From Marinobacter nitratireducens (GTDB taxonomy: Bacteria; Pseudomonadota; Gammaproteobacteria; Pseudomonadales; Oleiphilaceae): DNA of 64,000 nt. Of the stretch, positions 35,870 through 46,319 are shown in pieces. The notes beneath the pieces were generated by a model that searched no databases, was not told where the DNA came from, and worked only from the letters and a program-made list of their open reading frames with translations. The DNA lies in contig NZ_ANIE01000008.1 in assembly GCF_000708045.1 (NCBI RefSeq), positions 1 to 64,000 of the forward strand, written 5' to 3'. Positions within the stretch are counted from its first letter, which is position 1; the number at the start of each line of letters is the position of its first letter. The position numbers and the translations under genes were made by a program.

Positions 35870-35894
35870 GACCGGGTTTTAAACCCGGTCTTTT
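35870..35894 (+). terminator. Intrinsic terminator-like hairpin between def and fmt
   Basis: GACCGGGTTT at 35870-35879 is the exact complement of AAACCCGGTC at 35881-35890, and TTTT follows at 35891. The folded form would be a 7-bp GC-rich stem with an A/T loop. It lies between def and fmt, so it may reduce read-through within what is otherwise an operon. Confidence 0.6.
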
Positions 35895-35924
35895 CGTATT
35901 CAACGAAACAGAGACCTCAACACC

Positions 35925-36860
35925 GTGCGACTCGTTTTTGCCGGCACCCCGGATTTTGCTGCCACCGCCCTGAAAGCCCTGCTGGATACCCACCACACCC
36001 TTGTGGGCGTCTACTCCCAGCCTGATCGCCCCGCTGGCCGAGGCCGCAAACTGATGCCCAGCCCCGTCAAACAAGTTGCACTGGATGCGGGCATCCCGGT
36101 ATTCCAACCGGAAAACTTCAAATCCGAAGAAGCGCGTCAGCAACTTGCCGAACTCAACGCCGATGTCATGATCGTTGCCGCCTATGGTCTGATCCTGCCC
36201 AAGGCGGTACTGGACACGCCCGCTCGCGGTTGCCTCAATATCCACGCGTCATTGCTGCCGCGGTGGCGCGGCGCCGCCCCTATTCAACGGGCCATTGCCG
36301 CCGGCGACGAAGAAACCGGCATCACCATCATGCAGATGGACGTAGGCCTCGATACCGGCGACATGCTGCTGAAAGCCAGCACCCCGATTGCCCCGGAGGA
36401 CACCGGCGGCAGCCTGCATGACCGCCTCGCCGACATGGGCGGAAGAGCCATCGTCGATGCACTGGCGCAAATGGAGAACGGTGATCTTGTCGGCGAAGCT
36501 CAGGATGACGATCAGGCCTGCTATGCGCACAAACTGAGCAAAGAGGAAGGCCACATCGACTGGAACCAGGGGGCCAACGCCATCAGCCGGCTGGTTCGCG
36601 CCTTCAACCCCTGGCCCGGCACTTACACCGATCTGGAGCAGCAACGAGTTCGAATACACGAAGCACAGCCTCTGGATGAGTCCAGCAGCAAACCGGCAGG
36701 CACCGTCTTGCGACGGGACCGCGACGGCATTGATGTCGCCTGCGGTGACGGGGTGCTTCGCCTGACCCGCGTGCAGTTGCCCGGGTCCCGCGCCCAGAGC
36801 GTCAACGACCTCATCAACGGCGGTAAGCAGGTGTTGTTACCCGGGCAGGAGCTACACTGA
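35925..36860 (+). CDS. fmt: Methionyl-tRNA formyltransferase
   Basis: The 311-residue enzyme formylates Met-tRNA(fMet). The N-terminal formyltransferase domain contains FAGTPDFAATAL near residue 5, the folate-binding SLLPRWRGAAPIQRAI near 110 and GLDTGDML near 145; the C-terminal OB-fold domain follows from about 210. The start codon is GTG at 35925. The stop codon overlaps the first base of the rsmB start, indicating translational coupling. Confidence 0.97.
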   Translation: MRLVFAGTPDFAATALKALLDTHHTLVGVYSQPDRPAGRGRKLMPSPVKQVALDAGIPVFQPENFKSEEARQQLAELNADVMIVAAYGLILPKAVLDTPARGCLNIHASLLPRWRGAAPIQRAIAAGDEETGITIMQMDVGLDTGDMLLKASTPIAPEDTGGSLHDRLADMGGRAIVDALAQMENGDLVGEAQDDDQACYAHKLSKEEGHIDWNQGANAISRLVRAFNPWPGTYTDLEQQRVRIHEAQPLDESSSKPAGTVLRRDRDGIDVACGDGVLRLTRVQLPGSRAQSVNDLINGGKQVLLPGQELH

Positions 36861-38161
36861 TGGGCCAGCAGCCGCTCCCTCTCAGGGCACTGGCGGCCAA
36901 CGTGCTGATGGCCGTTGAAAACGGTCAGTCCCTGTCCCAGTGCCTGCCACCAGCATTGGCGAAACTGCCCGCCAACGATCGGCCTGTGCTGCAGGCTCTG
37001 TGCTACGGCACCTGCCGCTGGTATCACCGTCTGGAAGGAGAACTGCTGGGCCGGCTCAAAAAACCGCTGCGCAAAACCGACCGCGCGGTTCATCATCTGA
37101 TGCTGGTGGCCCTGTTCCAGCTGCGCTTCAGCCAGCAAGCCAGTTACGCGGTACTGAATGAATCCGTCGAGGCCTGCCGGGCCCTGAACAAACCGCACCT
37201 GACCGGGCTGGTCAACGGCGTCCTGCGTTCGGCAGAAAGAGAGGGCGCCCCCGAATCGGCCGACGATGCCTGTCGCTTCAGCCATCCCGAGTGGATGCTG
37301 GAAAAACTCAAACATAACTGGCCCGACGACTGGCAGCAGATTCTGGAAGCCAATAACGCTCAGGCGCCGATGACACTTCGGGTAAATGCCCGCCGCTTTA
37401 CCCGCGATCAATATCTGTTACTTCTGGACGAAGCCGGTATTGTCGCCAGGCCGACGGCGTACGCCCCGATGGGCATCCAGCTTGAACATCCCGTGCCTGT
37501 GGATCGGCTCCCCTGGTTTGCGGACGGTGCCGTCAGTGTTCAGGACGAGGCCGCCCAGCTCTCCACCGGTCTTCTGGATCTGGCCCCCGGGCAAAGGGTA
37601 CTGGATGCCTGCGCGGCGCCCGGTGGCAAAACCTGCGCCCTGCTGGAGGCCTGCAGCGAGCTGGAAGAAGTTGTGGCCATTGACGAATCGGCCGATCGAC
37701 TGCCCCGGGTTCAGGAGAATCTGGATCGACTTGACCTCGATGCCACCCTGACCCAAGCCGACGCAGCCGATACAGACAGCTGGTGGGACGGCGAGGCCTT
37801 CGACCGGATTCTGTTGGACGTTCCCTGCAGCGCCACGGGCGTGGTTCGCCGCCACCCGGACATCAAGCTGTTGCGCAGAGAATCAGACATCGTCCCTCTG
37901 GCCGGTATTCAGCTGGGATTGCTTGATGCCATGTGGTCCATCCTCAAGCCCGGAGGCCGGCTAGTCTATGCCACCTGCTCGGTGTTCCCGCAGGAAAATC
38001 ACCGTATAATCCAGCGATTCCTGAAGCAGCAGGACAACGCCCGGCTCGTTGAACCCGACGTTCAATGGGGGCGGGATATGGGGGCAGGTCGGCAGCTGTT
38101 CCCTGACCCAGACAGCCATGACGGCTTTTTCTACGCCGTATTGGAGAAACCTGAACCATGA
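36860..38161 (+). CDS. rsmB: 16S rRNA m5C967 methyltransferase
   Basis: The 433-residue enzyme has an N-terminal NusB-like RNA-binding domain (about 1-135) and a Rossmann methyltransferase domain. The SAM motif [10 protein letters not shown] lies near residue 252, and the two catalytic cysteines are in [17 protein letters not shown] (near 326) and [10 protein letters not shown] (near 377). It overlaps both neighbours by 1 to 4 bases within def-fmt-rsmB-trkA. Confidence 0.96.
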   Translation: MGQQPLPLRALAANVLMAVENGQSLSQCLPPALAKLPANDRPVLQALCYGTCRWYHRLEGELLGRLKKPLRKTDRAVHHLMLVALFQLRFSQQASYAVLNESVEACRALNKPHLTGLVNGVLRSAEREGAPESADDACRFSHPEWMLEKLKHNWPDDWQQILEANNAQAPMTLRVNARRFTRDQYLLLLDEAGIVARPTAYAPMGIQLEHPVPVDRLPWFADGAVSVQDEAAQLSTGLLDLAPGQRVLDACAAPGGKTCALLEACSELEEVVAIDESADRLPRVQENLDRLDLDATLTQADAADTDSWWDGEAFDRILLDVPCSATGVVRRHPDIKLLRRESDIVPLAGIQLGLLDAMWSILKPGGRLVYATCSVFPQENHRIIQRFLKQQDNARLVEPDVQWGRDMGAGRQLFPDPDSHDGFFYAVLEKPEP

Positions 38162-39561
38162 AGATCCTGATTCTCGGAGCCGGCCAGGTGGGTGGAACCC
38201 TGGCGGAAAACCTCGCCAACGAAGCCAATGACATCACCGTGGTGGACAGTGACAGTGTTCGCCTCCGGGAGTTGCAGGACAGTCTGGACATACGCACGAT
38301 GCACGGTCCCGCCTCTTACCCGAACATTCTGCGGGAAGCCGGGGCCGAAGACGCTGACATGGTCATTGCCGTTACCAACAGCGACGAGACCAACATGGTG
38401 GCCTGCCAGGTCACCAAGCTGCTGTTCAAGACCCCGACCACCATCTGCCGGGTCCGGGCCAACGCCTACCTCGCCAAATCCGAGCTGTTCTACCAGCGCG
38501 AACAGGCCAAGGATCTCGACAGCCTCCGGGGCTTCCCCATCGACGTTCTGATCAGTCCAGAGCACCTGGTGACCAAACACATCACCCGGCTGATCGAATT
38601 TCCGGGCACACTCCAGGTGCTGGAATTCTCCAAGGGGCTGGCACGGCTGGTGGCACTGCGGGCAACCAAGGGCGGGCCGCTGGTCGGACAGGAGCTGTCC
38701 CACCTGCGTACCCACATGCCCCGGATCGATACCCGGGTGGCCGCGATTTTCCGGAAAGACCGGGCCATCATGCCCCAGGGTGATACCGTCATCGAGGACG
38801 GCGACGAAGTATTCTTTATCGCCGCATCCGATCATATCCGCTCGGTGATGAGCGAACTCCAGCCCCTGGCCAAGCCCTACAAGCGCATATTCATTTGCGG
38901 CGGCGGCAACATTGGTTTCCGGTTGGCCAATACCCTGGAAAACCGCTATCAGGTCAAGCTGCTGGAACGGGACCATGAGCGCTGCGTGATGCTCTCCGAA
39001 CGCCTGCGCAAGACCGTGGTACTCGAAGGCAATGCTGCCAACAAGGACATCCTGCTGGAAGAGAACATCGAGAACACCGATGTGTTCTGTGCCGTCACCA
39101 ACGACGACGAAGCCAATATCATGGCGTCACTCCTGGCCAAGCGCCTGGGCGCCCGCAAGGTCCTGACCCTGATCAACAACCCGGACTACGTGGACCTGAT
39201 TCAGGGCGGTGACATCGACGTCGCCATCTCACCGCAGCAGACCACCATTGGCAGTCTTCTGACCCACGTTCGCCGGGGCGATATCGTCAACGTGCACTCA
39301 CTGCGCCGGGGCGCGGCGGAAGCCATTGAGGCAATCGCCCATGGCGATCACCGATCCTCGAAAGTGGTCGGCAAGCGGCTGGATGAAATCAACCTGCCGG
39401 AAGGGACCACCATTGGCGCCATCGTCCGCCACAGCGAAGTGCTGATCGCCCACGATCATCTTCGGGTACAGCCGGACGATCATCTGATCCTGTTCCTTGT
39501 GGATAAATCCCGGATCCGGGATGTGGAGAAACTGTTCCAGGTGGGCCTGGCTTTCTTCTAG
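38158..39561 (+). CDS. trkA: Trk potassium uptake regulatory subunit TrkA
   Basis: The 467-residue cytoplasmic protein has two RCK repeats, each a nucleotide-binding Rossmann domain plus a TrkA-C domain. The glycine-rich motifs are [15 protein letters not shown] at residue 3 and [16 protein letters not shown] near 243. It gates the TrkH channel in response to NAD(H)/ATP-type ligands. The start overlaps rsmB by 4 bases. A trkH gene lies about 4 kb downstream on the other strand, so the two subunits are encoded near each other but not together. Confidence 0.96.
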   Translation: MKILILGAGQVGGTLAENLANEANDITVVDSDSVRLRELQDSLDIRTMHGPASYPNILREAGAEDADMVIAVTNSDETNMVACQVTKLLFKTPTTICRVRANAYLAKSELFYQREQAKDLDSLRGFPIDVLISPEHLVTKHITRLIEFPGTLQVLEFSKGLARLVALRATKGGPLVGQELSHLRTHMPRIDTRVAAIFRKDRAIMPQGDTVIEDGDEVFFIAASDHIRSVMSELQPLAKPYKRIFICGGGNIGFRLANTLENRYQVKLLERDHERCVMLSERLRKTVVLEGNAANKDILLEENIENTDVFCAVTNDDEANIMASLLAKRLGARKVLTLINNPDYVDLIQGGDIDVAISPQQTTIGSLLTHVRRGDIVNVHSLRRGAAEAIEAIAHGDHRSSKVVGKRLDEINLPEGTTIGAIVRHSEVLIAHDHLRVQPDDHLILFLVDKSRIRDVEKLFQVGLAFF

Positions 39562-39587
39562 TTCAAAATCAAAACCATGAAGAGCAC

Positions 39588-39617
39588 TTAGAAATACCGC
39601 TTTGGCAAGCGTATAAT
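39588..39617 (+). promoter_or_regulatory. Sigma-70-type promoter for glyQS
   Basis: A perfect TATAAT (39612-39617) has TTAGAA (39588-39593) 18 bases upstream. The position, 72 bases before the glyQ start codon and just after trkA, fits a promoter for glyQ-glyS-gmhB. Confidence 0.6.
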
Positions 39618-39689
39618 GCGCGTTTTTTCGGAGTGTCCCGAGGGGAATAGCGGGGCGCCACACACAGACTGAATCAGCAGGCAATCGTC

Positions 39690-40718
39690 GTGACAGACAA
39701 GGCAACGAACAACTCCGCGCCGGATATCAAGACCTTCCAGGGTCTGATCCTGGCTCTGCAGAATTTCTGGGCGCAGCACGGCTGCGTGGTACTCCAGCCC
39801 CTGGATATGGAGGTGGGTGCCGGTACCTTCCATCCTGCTACCTTCCTGCGGGCAATTGGTCCGGAAACCTGGAACGCGGCCTACGTTCAGCCCAGCCGCC
39901 GTCCTACCGACGGTCGTTACGGTGAAAACCCCAACCGCCTGCAACACTACTATCAGTTCCAGGTGGTCCTGAAGCCGTCTCCGGACAACATCCAGGAATT
40001 GTACCTGGATTCCCTGCGCGCTCTGGGCCTGGATCCACTGGTTCACGACATCCGCTTTGTCGAAGACAACTGGGAATCTCCGACCCTGGGCGCCTGGGGG
40101 CTGGGCTGGGAAATCTGGCTCAACGGCATGGAAGTCACCCAGTTCACCTACTTCCAGCAGGTGGGCGGTTTGGAATGCTACCCGGTCACCGGCGAGCTGA
40201 CCTACGGTCTTGAGCGAATCGCCATGTACCTGCAGGGCGTCGACAGCGTCTACGACCTGGTGTGGACCAACGGCCCGGATGGCGTGGTGACCTACGGCGA
40301 CGTCTTTCACCAGAACGAGGTGGAGATGTCCACCTACAACTTCGAGCAGGCCGACACCGAGTTCCTGTTCCACAGCTTTGATGTGCATGAGCGCGAAAGC
40401 GCCCGCCTGATTGAAGCCGGCCTGCCACTGCCGGCCTACGAGCAGGTATTGAAAGCTTCCCATACCTTCAACCTGCTGGATGCCCGCCACGCCATTTCCG
40501 TGACCGAGCGTCAGCGTTTCATCCTTCGTGTCCGTACGCTGGCCCGAGCCGTGGCTCAGGCCTACTTCGACAGCCGTCGCAAACTCGGCTTCCCGCTGGC
40601 GCCCGACGCCTTGCGCAAGGAAGTACTGGCCGCAGCGGAAGCCGCTGACGCCAAGGCGAACAGCAAGAAGAAAGGCAAGAAAGCAAAGACGGCACAGCAG
40701 GAACAGGGGAAGGCATAA
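39690..40718 (+). CDS. glyQ: Glycine-tRNA ligase alpha subunit
   Basis: The 342-residue subunit carries the class II catalytic site of the bacterial alpha2beta2 glycyl-tRNA synthetase: [44 protein letters not shown] and [32 protein letters not shown] are hallmark segments. Typical subunits have about 300-320 residues. The excess here is a lysine- and alanine-rich tail ([21 protein letters not shown]) that may contact RNA. GTG at 39690 is the start. glyS begins 2 bases after the stop. Confidence 0.97.
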   Translation: MTDKATNNSAPDIKTFQGLILALQNFWAQHGCVVLQPLDMEVGAGTFHPATFLRAIGPETWNAAYVQPSRRPTDGRYGENPNRLQHYYQFQVVLKPSPDNIQELYLDSLRALGLDPLVHDIRFVEDNWESPTLGAWGLGWEIWLNGMEVTQFTYFQQVGGLECYPVTGELTYGLERIAMYLQGVDSVYDLVWTNGPDGVVTYGDVFHQNEVEMSTYNFEQADTEFLFHSFDVHERESARLIEAGLPLPAYEQVLKASHTFNLLDARHAISVTERQRFILRVRTLARAVAQAYFDSRRKLGFPLAPDALRKEVLAAAEAADAKANSKKKGKKAKTAQQEQGKA

Positions 40719-40720
40719 CC

Positions 40721-42802
40721 ATGGCTACACAGGATTTTCTGGTCGAACTGGGCACCGAAGAGCTGCCTCCTAAAGCGCTCAAGCCGCTGTCTGATGCGTT
40801 TACCCAGGGCATTATCAAAGGTCTGGAAGAGGCCGGTATCGAATTCGGCAAGGTCGATGCGTTTGCCGCACCACGCCGCCTGGCGGTCCGGATTCGTGAC
40901 CTGGCCGACGCCCAGCCGGACAAGCCGGTGGAGAAACGCGGCCCTGCGGTCAAGGCGGCCTTTGATGACGCCGGTAATCCGACCCGCGCACTGACCGGCT
41001 TTGCCACCTCCCTGGGCGTCACCCCGGATCAGCTCGACACCCTGGAAACCGACAAGGGTGCCTGGGTGGTCTATCGAACCGTTGAACAGGGTAAACCAAC
41101 GGTGGAACTGATGCCGGAACTGGTCGAACAGTCCCTGGCGGCCCTGCCAATTCCCAAGCGCATGCGCTGGGGCGCCCACCGCACCGAGTTCGTTCGTCCG
41201 GTACACTGGGCCATCATGCTGTTCGGCAACACCGTGATCGATACCCCGATCATCGGCCTGACCCCGGGCAATAAAACCCGGGGCCACCGTTTCCACTGTC
41301 CGAAATCCCTGATCGTGCCGACACCCAATGACTACGAAGTCGTGCTGCGCCAGGAAGGCTATGTGGTTGCCGACTTTGCCGAGCGCCGCGAGATCATCCG
41401 CCAGGGCGTCACCGAGCTGGCAGAGGCTGAAGCGAAGGGCAAGGCCGTCATCGACGAAGATCTGCTGGACGAAGTGACCGCCCTGAACGAGTGGCCGGTT
41501 CCCCTGATGGGTCGGTTCGAGGACCGCTTCCTGGACGTACCGGCAGAGGCCCTGATCTCCTCCATGAAGGAGCACCAGAAGTACTTCCACGTGGTTTCCG
41601 CTGATGGCGACATGATGCCGCTGTTCATCACCGTGGCCAATATCGAGAGCAAGGACCCGTCCCAGGTCATCTCCGGTAACGAGAAGGTGATCCGGCCGCG
41701 CCTGTCCGACGCCGCCTTCTTCTACGAAACCGACCGCAAGAGCCGTCTGGAAGATCGCATCGATCAGCTCAAGCCAATCGTGTTCCAGGAAAAGCTGGGC
41801 AGCCTGTACGACAAATCCGTCCGCGTTGCCGCCCTGGCCAGCAAGATCGCTTCGGCCATTGGCAGTGAGCCGGAACTGGCTAACCGCGCCGGCATGCTGG
41901 CCAAGACCGACCTGTGTACCGAAATGGTGCTGGAGTTCACCGATCTCCAGGGCATCATGGGCCAGTACTACGCCACCAACGATGGCGAGCCCGCTGATGT
42001 CGCCAAGGCCCTGAACGAACAGTACATGCCGCGCTTCGCAGGTGATGAGCTGCCCACCACCCTGACCGGCTGTGCCGTCGCCATTGCCGACCGGATCGAT
42101 TCCCTGGTTGGCCTATTCGGCATCAACCAGCCACCCTCGGGCACCCGGGACCCGTTCGCCCTGCGCCGCGCGTCCCTGGGCGTGCTGCGCATCATCATCG
42201 AGCGTGAGTTGCCGCTGGACCTGCAAACCCTCTGTGAATGGGCAGCCGAAGAGCACTCGGCGATCACCGAAGCGAATGTCGCCAATACCGTGGTCGACTA
42301 TATGCTGGAGCGGTTCCGTGCCCACTACGACGAGCAGGGTATCGGCGCCGAAGTCTACCTGGCCGTTCATGCCCGCCGTCCGACCCGTCCGCTGGACTTC
42401 GACCGTCGGGTCAAGGCCGTTGAAGCTTTCCGACAATTGCCGGAGGCTCTGGCCTTGGCCGCAGCCAACAAGCGGGTGTCCAACATCCTGACCAAGCAGG
42501 GTGGCGACCAGATTGGTGAAGCCGTGAACGACAGCCTGCTTCAGGACGCGGAAGAGAAAACCCTGGCAGAGCAGGTCGAGCAGCAGGCTGCCAAGGTACT
42601 GCCACTGTTCGAGCAGGGCGACTACGCCAGTGCCCTGAGTTCCCTGGCCGGTCTTCGGGAACCTGTGGATAACTTCTTTGACGCGGTCATGGTCATGGCG
42701 GACGACGAAGCCATCCGCAACAACCGTCTGGCACTGTTGAACCGTCTGCGCAACCTGTTCCTGCGGGTCGCTGACATTTCCCTGCTGCCAACCGCCAGCT
42801 AA
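40721..42802 (+). CDS. glyS: Glycine-tRNA ligase beta subunit
   Basis: The 693-residue subunit contributes tRNA recognition. It begins with the conserved QDFLVELGTEELPPKALKPL, includes SMKEHQKYFHV and GTRDPFALRRASLGVLRI, and ends with an anticodon-binding region. Length is normal for the family (about 690). It directly follows glyQ and precedes gmhB by 28 bases. Confidence 0.97.
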   Translation: MATQDFLVELGTEELPPKALKPLSDAFTQGIIKGLEEAGIEFGKVDAFAAPRRLAVRIRDLADAQPDKPVEKRGPAVKAAFDDAGNPTRALTGFATSLGVTPDQLDTLETDKGAWVVYRTVEQGKPTVELMPELVEQSLAALPIPKRMRWGAHRTEFVRPVHWAIMLFGNTVIDTPIIGLTPGNKTRGHRFHCPKSLIVPTPNDYEVVLRQEGYVVADFAERREIIRQGVTELAEAEAKGKAVIDEDLLDEVTALNEWPVPLMGRFEDRFLDVPAEALISSMKEHQKYFHVVSADGDMMPLFITVANIESKDPSQVISGNEKVIRPRLSDAAFFYETDRKSRLEDRIDQLKPIVFQEKLGSLYDKSVRVAALASKIASAIGSEPELANRAGMLAKTDLCTEMVLEFTDLQGIMGQYYATNDGEPADVAKALNEQYMPRFAGDELPTTLTGCAVAIADRIDSLVGLFGINQPPSGTRDPFALRRASLGVLRIIIERELPLDLQTLCEWAAEEHSAITEANVANTVVDYMLERFRAHYDEQGIGAEVYLAVHARRPTRPLDFDRRVKAVEAFRQLPEALALAAANKRVSNILTKQGGDQIGEAVNDSLLQDAEEKTLAEQVEQQAAKVLPLFEQGDYASALSSLAGLREPVDNFFDAVMVMADDEAIRNNRLALLNRLRNLFLRVADISLLPTAS

Positions 42803-42830
42803 GGCAAGTAAACGGGGCTACCAGAGCGCG

Positions 42831-43379
42831 ATGCTGATCATCCTCGACCGGGACGGGGTCATTAACGAGTACGATGGTAACTACATCTGCTCCGCCGACG
42901 AATGGCACCCCATTCCCGGCAGCATCGACGCGGTAGCCCGGCTTTGCATCGCCGGCCACCGAATCGCCATTGCCACCAACCAGTCGGGTATCGGCCGGGG
43001 TTATTACGACACCGACGAACTGGATGCCATGCACGACAAAATGGCGAAGCTGGTGGAAGCGGCCGGTGGCTGTATCGATTTCATCACCTATTGCCCACAC
43101 CATCCGGATGACCAGTGCGACTGCCGCAAGCCCATGACCGGGCTGCTCAGGCAGATTCGCGAGCATTTCCATCTGGCGTCACTGGCCGGCGCCATCATGG
43201 TGGGGGATAGCCGGAAAGATCTGGAAGCCGCTGATTCAGCAGGGTGCCAGCCGGTCCTGGTTCGCACCGGCAATGGCCAGGATACCGAGCGTCATCTGGA
43301 CGCCCGTCCCATTAAGGGTGTGCGGATTTTCGATAACCTTGCCGGCTTTGCTGACTGGGTAATCAAAGCCCAGCTCTGA
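42831..43379 (+). CDS. gmhB: D,D-heptose 1,7-bisphosphate phosphatase
   Basis: The 182-residue HAD-family phosphatase removes the C7 phosphate from heptose bisphosphate in lipopolysaccharide core synthesis. The nucleophile and general acid are in ILDRDGVINEY, ATNQSGIGRG is the second motif, and MVGDSRKDLEAA the metal-binding end. The zinc-binding insert is complete (CPHHPDDQCDCRKP). It follows glyS as in Pseudomonas and converges on trkH with 13 bases between stops. Confidence 0.94.
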   Translation: MLIILDRDGVINEYDGNYICSADEWHPIPGSIDAVARLCIAGHRIAIATNQSGIGRGYYDTDELDAMHDKMAKLVEAAGGCIDFITYCPHHPDDQCDCRKPMTGLLRQIREHFHLASLAGAIMVGDSRKDLEAADSAGCQPVLVRTGNGQDTERHLDARPIKGVRIFDNLAGFADWVIKAQL

Positions 43380-43392
43380 GATCACCTCGTTC

Positions 43393-44838
43393 CTAGCTGC
43401 GCCAGAAATCCGGGGACAGCATCACCAGAACACTCAGCAATTCAAGCCGCCCCAGAATCATTGTGCCCATCAATACCCATTTGGCCGCATCGGGCAGGGT
43501 CTCAAAATTGCCCGCTGGCCCAATGATGTCGCCAAGGCCGGGTCCGACATTGGTCAGCGCGGTGGCAGCGCCAGAAAGACTGGTGATCAGGTCGAGCCCG
43601 AGCATGCCCAGAATGGCCGTGACAAACGCCAGGGTAGCCAGAAAAATAAATGAGAACGCGACGCTGGAGGCCACAATGTCGTCTCCGATCACCCGACCAT
43701 TGTAGTTTCGGGCAAAGATCGCATGGGGATGCAGGAGTCGCCGGACCTGTTCCCTCAGCAGCAGCATGGACAACTGGAAGCGGAAGATCTTCATGCCGCC
43801 GGACGTGGAACCGGAACAGCCCCCAACAAAAGTAATAAACAGGAAGACCACCACGGCAAATGGTCCCCACAGGGAGTAATCGGTGGAGGCATAACCGGTG
43901 GTAGTGACAACGGAGGTGACATTGAACAGCCCGTGCACGAAGGCATCAAGGGCATCTGCATCATCCCGGACTACCCGATATACCGTCAACATCAGGGCAA
44001 TGATCACCAGCATGAACAGGAAAAAGCGCACCTGCTGATCCCGCAGCAACGGCTGACGCTGGCCATGAATAAAGCGCACGAAAAGGAAAAAGGGCATGCT
44101 GCCAAGCGCCATGAACACGCTTGAAGCAACCAGTATGGCATGGGAGCCGAATTGGCCCATGGAACTGTCAGAGGTGGAATATCCCCCGGTCGAGACCGTG
44201 GTCAAGGCGTGATTCAGGGCCTCGAAGAAATTCATCCCCAACACCCAGTAGACGAGGATACAGCTCAAGGTCAGCCCGAGATAGATCACCACCAGACTTC
44301 GAGCCAGGCTGTTGGTGCGAGGTACGACTTTTTCGTTCCACTCGGAGGATTCGGTGGCAAACAGACGCATACCACCAATGCGAAGGAATGGCAGAATGGC
44401 AACCGCCATCCCGATGATGCCAATACCGCCCATCCACTGCATGATCGAGCGCCAGAGCAGGATGTCCGACGGCATGTTGTCCAGCTCGGTGAGGATGGTG
44501 GAGCCGGTTGTGGTGACACCGGAGATGCTCTCGAAGAATGCATCGGTCACGGTCAGCCTGAGATCACTGAGCAACAGGGGCAGGCTGGAAAACAGCGGAA
44601 TAACGACCCAGGCGGAGACCGTGAGCATGAACATCTGGCGTTGCCTGAGCGCATGCTTCTTGCGCCCCACAGCAAGCAGGGCAACGAGGCCGGTCACAAA
44701 GCAGATCGCCGCGGACCACACAAAAGCCCGCCAGTCCGGCGTTTCGCCGAAAACCAGGAGATTCACCGGCAACGTCATCAGGAAGCTGAGCAATATCAGC
44801 AGGAACCCCAGGATCTGTACGATGGGCAAGACATTCAC
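43393..44838 (-). CDS. trkH: Trk potassium transporter membrane subunit TrkH
   Basis: The 481-residue membrane protein has the four-repeat helix-pore-helix layout of the SKT superfamily. Pore-loop segments with selectivity glycines are visible: SGVTTTGSTIL, LTTVSTGGYST, TSVVTTTGYASTDY and SGAATALTNVGPGLGD. The gating-loop region GGCSGSTSGGMKIFRFQ in the third repeat is intact. It takes up potassium and is controlled by TrkA, encoded 4 kb away. The start is a GTG with no strong ribosome site. Confidence 0.94.
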   Translation of the reverse strand: MNVLPIVQILGFLLILLSFLMTLPVNLLVFGETPDWRAFVWSAAICFVTGLVALLAVGRKKHALRQRQMFMLTVSAWVVIPLFSSLPLLLSDLRLTVTDAFFESISGVTTTGSTILTELDNMPSDILLWRSIMQWMGGIGIIGMAVAILPFLRIGGMRLFATESSEWNEKVVPRTNSLARSLVVIYLGLTLSCILVYWVLGMNFFEALNHALTTVSTGGYSTSDSSMGQFGSHAILVASSVFMALGSMPFFLFVRFIHGQRQPLLRDQQVRFFLFMLVIIALMLTVYRVVRDDADALDAFVHGLFNVTSVVTTTGYASTDYSLWGPFAVVVFLFITFVGGCSGSTSGGMKIFRFQLSMLLLREQVRRLLHPHAIFARNYNGRVIGDDIVASSVAFSFIFLATLAFVTAILGMLGLDLITSLSGAATALTNVGPGLGDIIGPAGNFETLPDAAKWVLMGTMILGRLELLSVLVMLSPDFWRS

Positions 44839-45014
44839 AACAGGCCAAGCTCCCGTTCACAGCAAAGGCATCAGGTGACAACGTTATCGCCACCCGCGCT
44901 GCCACGGCGCTGTTATACACCTTTTCAGAAGGATTCCCAACTCCCCGCCTGGCAAACGCCATGACTTACCCCAATCAAGGGCCATGCTTTTGAATTCCGA
45001 TGGGTAAAAAGGGG

Positions 45015-45043
45015 GTGGCAAAGCAGGCGCGAATCCGTATAAT
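45015..45043 (+). promoter_or_regulatory. Promoter of the proline tRNA gene
   Basis: TATAAT at 45038-45043 lies 13 bases before the tRNA 5' end, with a weak GTGGCA (45015-45020) 17 bases upstream. The stretch ACCGGCCG between TATAAT and the likely start is GC-rich, a discriminator typical of stable-RNA promoters under stringent control. Confidence 0.55.
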
Positions 45044-45056
45044 ACCGGCCGTTGTT

Positions 45057-45133
<77 letters not shown>

Positions 45134-45198
45134 AACCTCTCCCGCTTCTCCCTTTATATCCGATAGCAATCCAGCAGACGCTTTCAGTCCATTTTCTG

Positions 45199-46317
45199 TC
45201 AGATTGCCAAATGCCTGCGAAACAACATCAGCGCCGTACCGAAAAACACCGCTCCAATCGCTGCCAGCGCCAACATCTGTGGCCAGACCACATCCAGCCC
45301 CGCGCCGCGGTATAAAATCGCCTGTGCCATACTCACAAAATGAGTCGTTGGCGCAGCCAACATAATGTCCTGAACCAGCTGGGGCATACTCTCTCTTGGC
45401 GTGATGCCGCCGGAAAGCAGCTGCAGCGGCAGGATGGTGAGAATCAGCAACAGGCCGAACTGCGGCATGGTACGGGCCACGGTGCCAATGAGGACACCAA
45501 TCGCGGTGGTCGAGAACAGGTGTATCAGGGCCCCGAGCAGAAACAGCGCAACCGACCCGCGGACCGGAACGGCAAGCCACTCCTGGATAACCAGGGTAAC
45601 CGACAGTGTCGCCGCCAGCATGACCACGATCCCGTTGGCCCAGACCTTGGCGGCCATGATCTCGAAAGGCCGCAGCGGCATCACCATCAAGTGCTCCACC
45701 GTGCCATGCTCGCGTTCACGAATCAGTGCAGCACCGGTCAGGATGATACTGATCATGGTGATCTGGGTGATCAGCTCCATTACCCCCCCGAACCAGGTGC
45801 CATTCAGGTTCGGGTTGAAACTGATGTGACTAACCAGATTCACCGGGAGCTCGGCCGTTGAACTTCCCGGCGCCAGGAACTCCGCCACCTCCGAGGTGAT
45901 GAACCGCTCGATATAGCCAGCTCCGATAAAGGCCTGGGTCATACGGGTTGCATCGATATCGAGCTGCACACTAACGGGCTTACCCTGGCGGACGTCCCGT
46001 TCGAAATCCGCCGGGATGACCAGTGCAAACGTGTGTGAACCTTTGTCCAGCAATTGATCAATCTGATCGAACCGAACCAGCTCCGGCGCCATGAACCAGG
46101 GCTGCTGCAAGGAATTGATAATCCTGCCGGACAGTACGGTCTGGTCCTCGTCCACGACCGCAATCGGGGCATTGTGAAGCTCCATGGAGCCCGCGGAACC
46201 GGCGGTATAAACCATGAAGGTAAAAGCGACCAGAACGAACACCAGCAGAACCTTGTCACGCCAGAGACTGAACAACTCCTTTAGGCCGAGGTTCCAGATA
46301 TTTCCGAGTGACTCCAT
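45199..46317 (-). CDS. ABC-2 exporter permease (YhhJ-like)
   Basis: The 372-residue protein has the ABC-2 permease plan of the YhhJ group: one N-terminal helix near residue 25, a large periplasmic domain (about 45-175), then five to six helices. The conserved [31 protein letters not shown] coupling segment lies near residue 200. It is 2 bases downstream of the RbbA-like gene and forms an exporter with it and the HlyD-like gene. Substrate unknown; related systems have been linked to drugs, lipids or bile compounds. Confidence 0.88.
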   Translation of the reverse strand: MESLGNIWNLGLKELFSLWRDKVLLVFVLVAFTFMVYTAGSAGSMELHNAPIAVVDEDQTVLSGRIINSLQQPWFMAPELVRFDQIDQLLDKGSHTFALVIPADFERDVRQGKPVSVQLDIDATRMTQAFIGAGYIERFITSEVAEFLAPGSSTAELPVNLVSHISFNPNLNGTWFGGVMELITQITMISIILTGAALIREREHGTVEHLMVMPLRPFEIMAAKVWANGIVVMLAATLSVTLVIQEWLAVPVRGSVALFLLGALIHLFSTTAIGVLIGTVARTMPQFGLLLILTILPLQLLSGGITPRESMPQLVQDIMLAAPTTHFVSMAQAILYRGAGLDVVWPQMLALAAIGAVFFGTALMLFRRHLAI

Positions 46318-46319
46318 GA

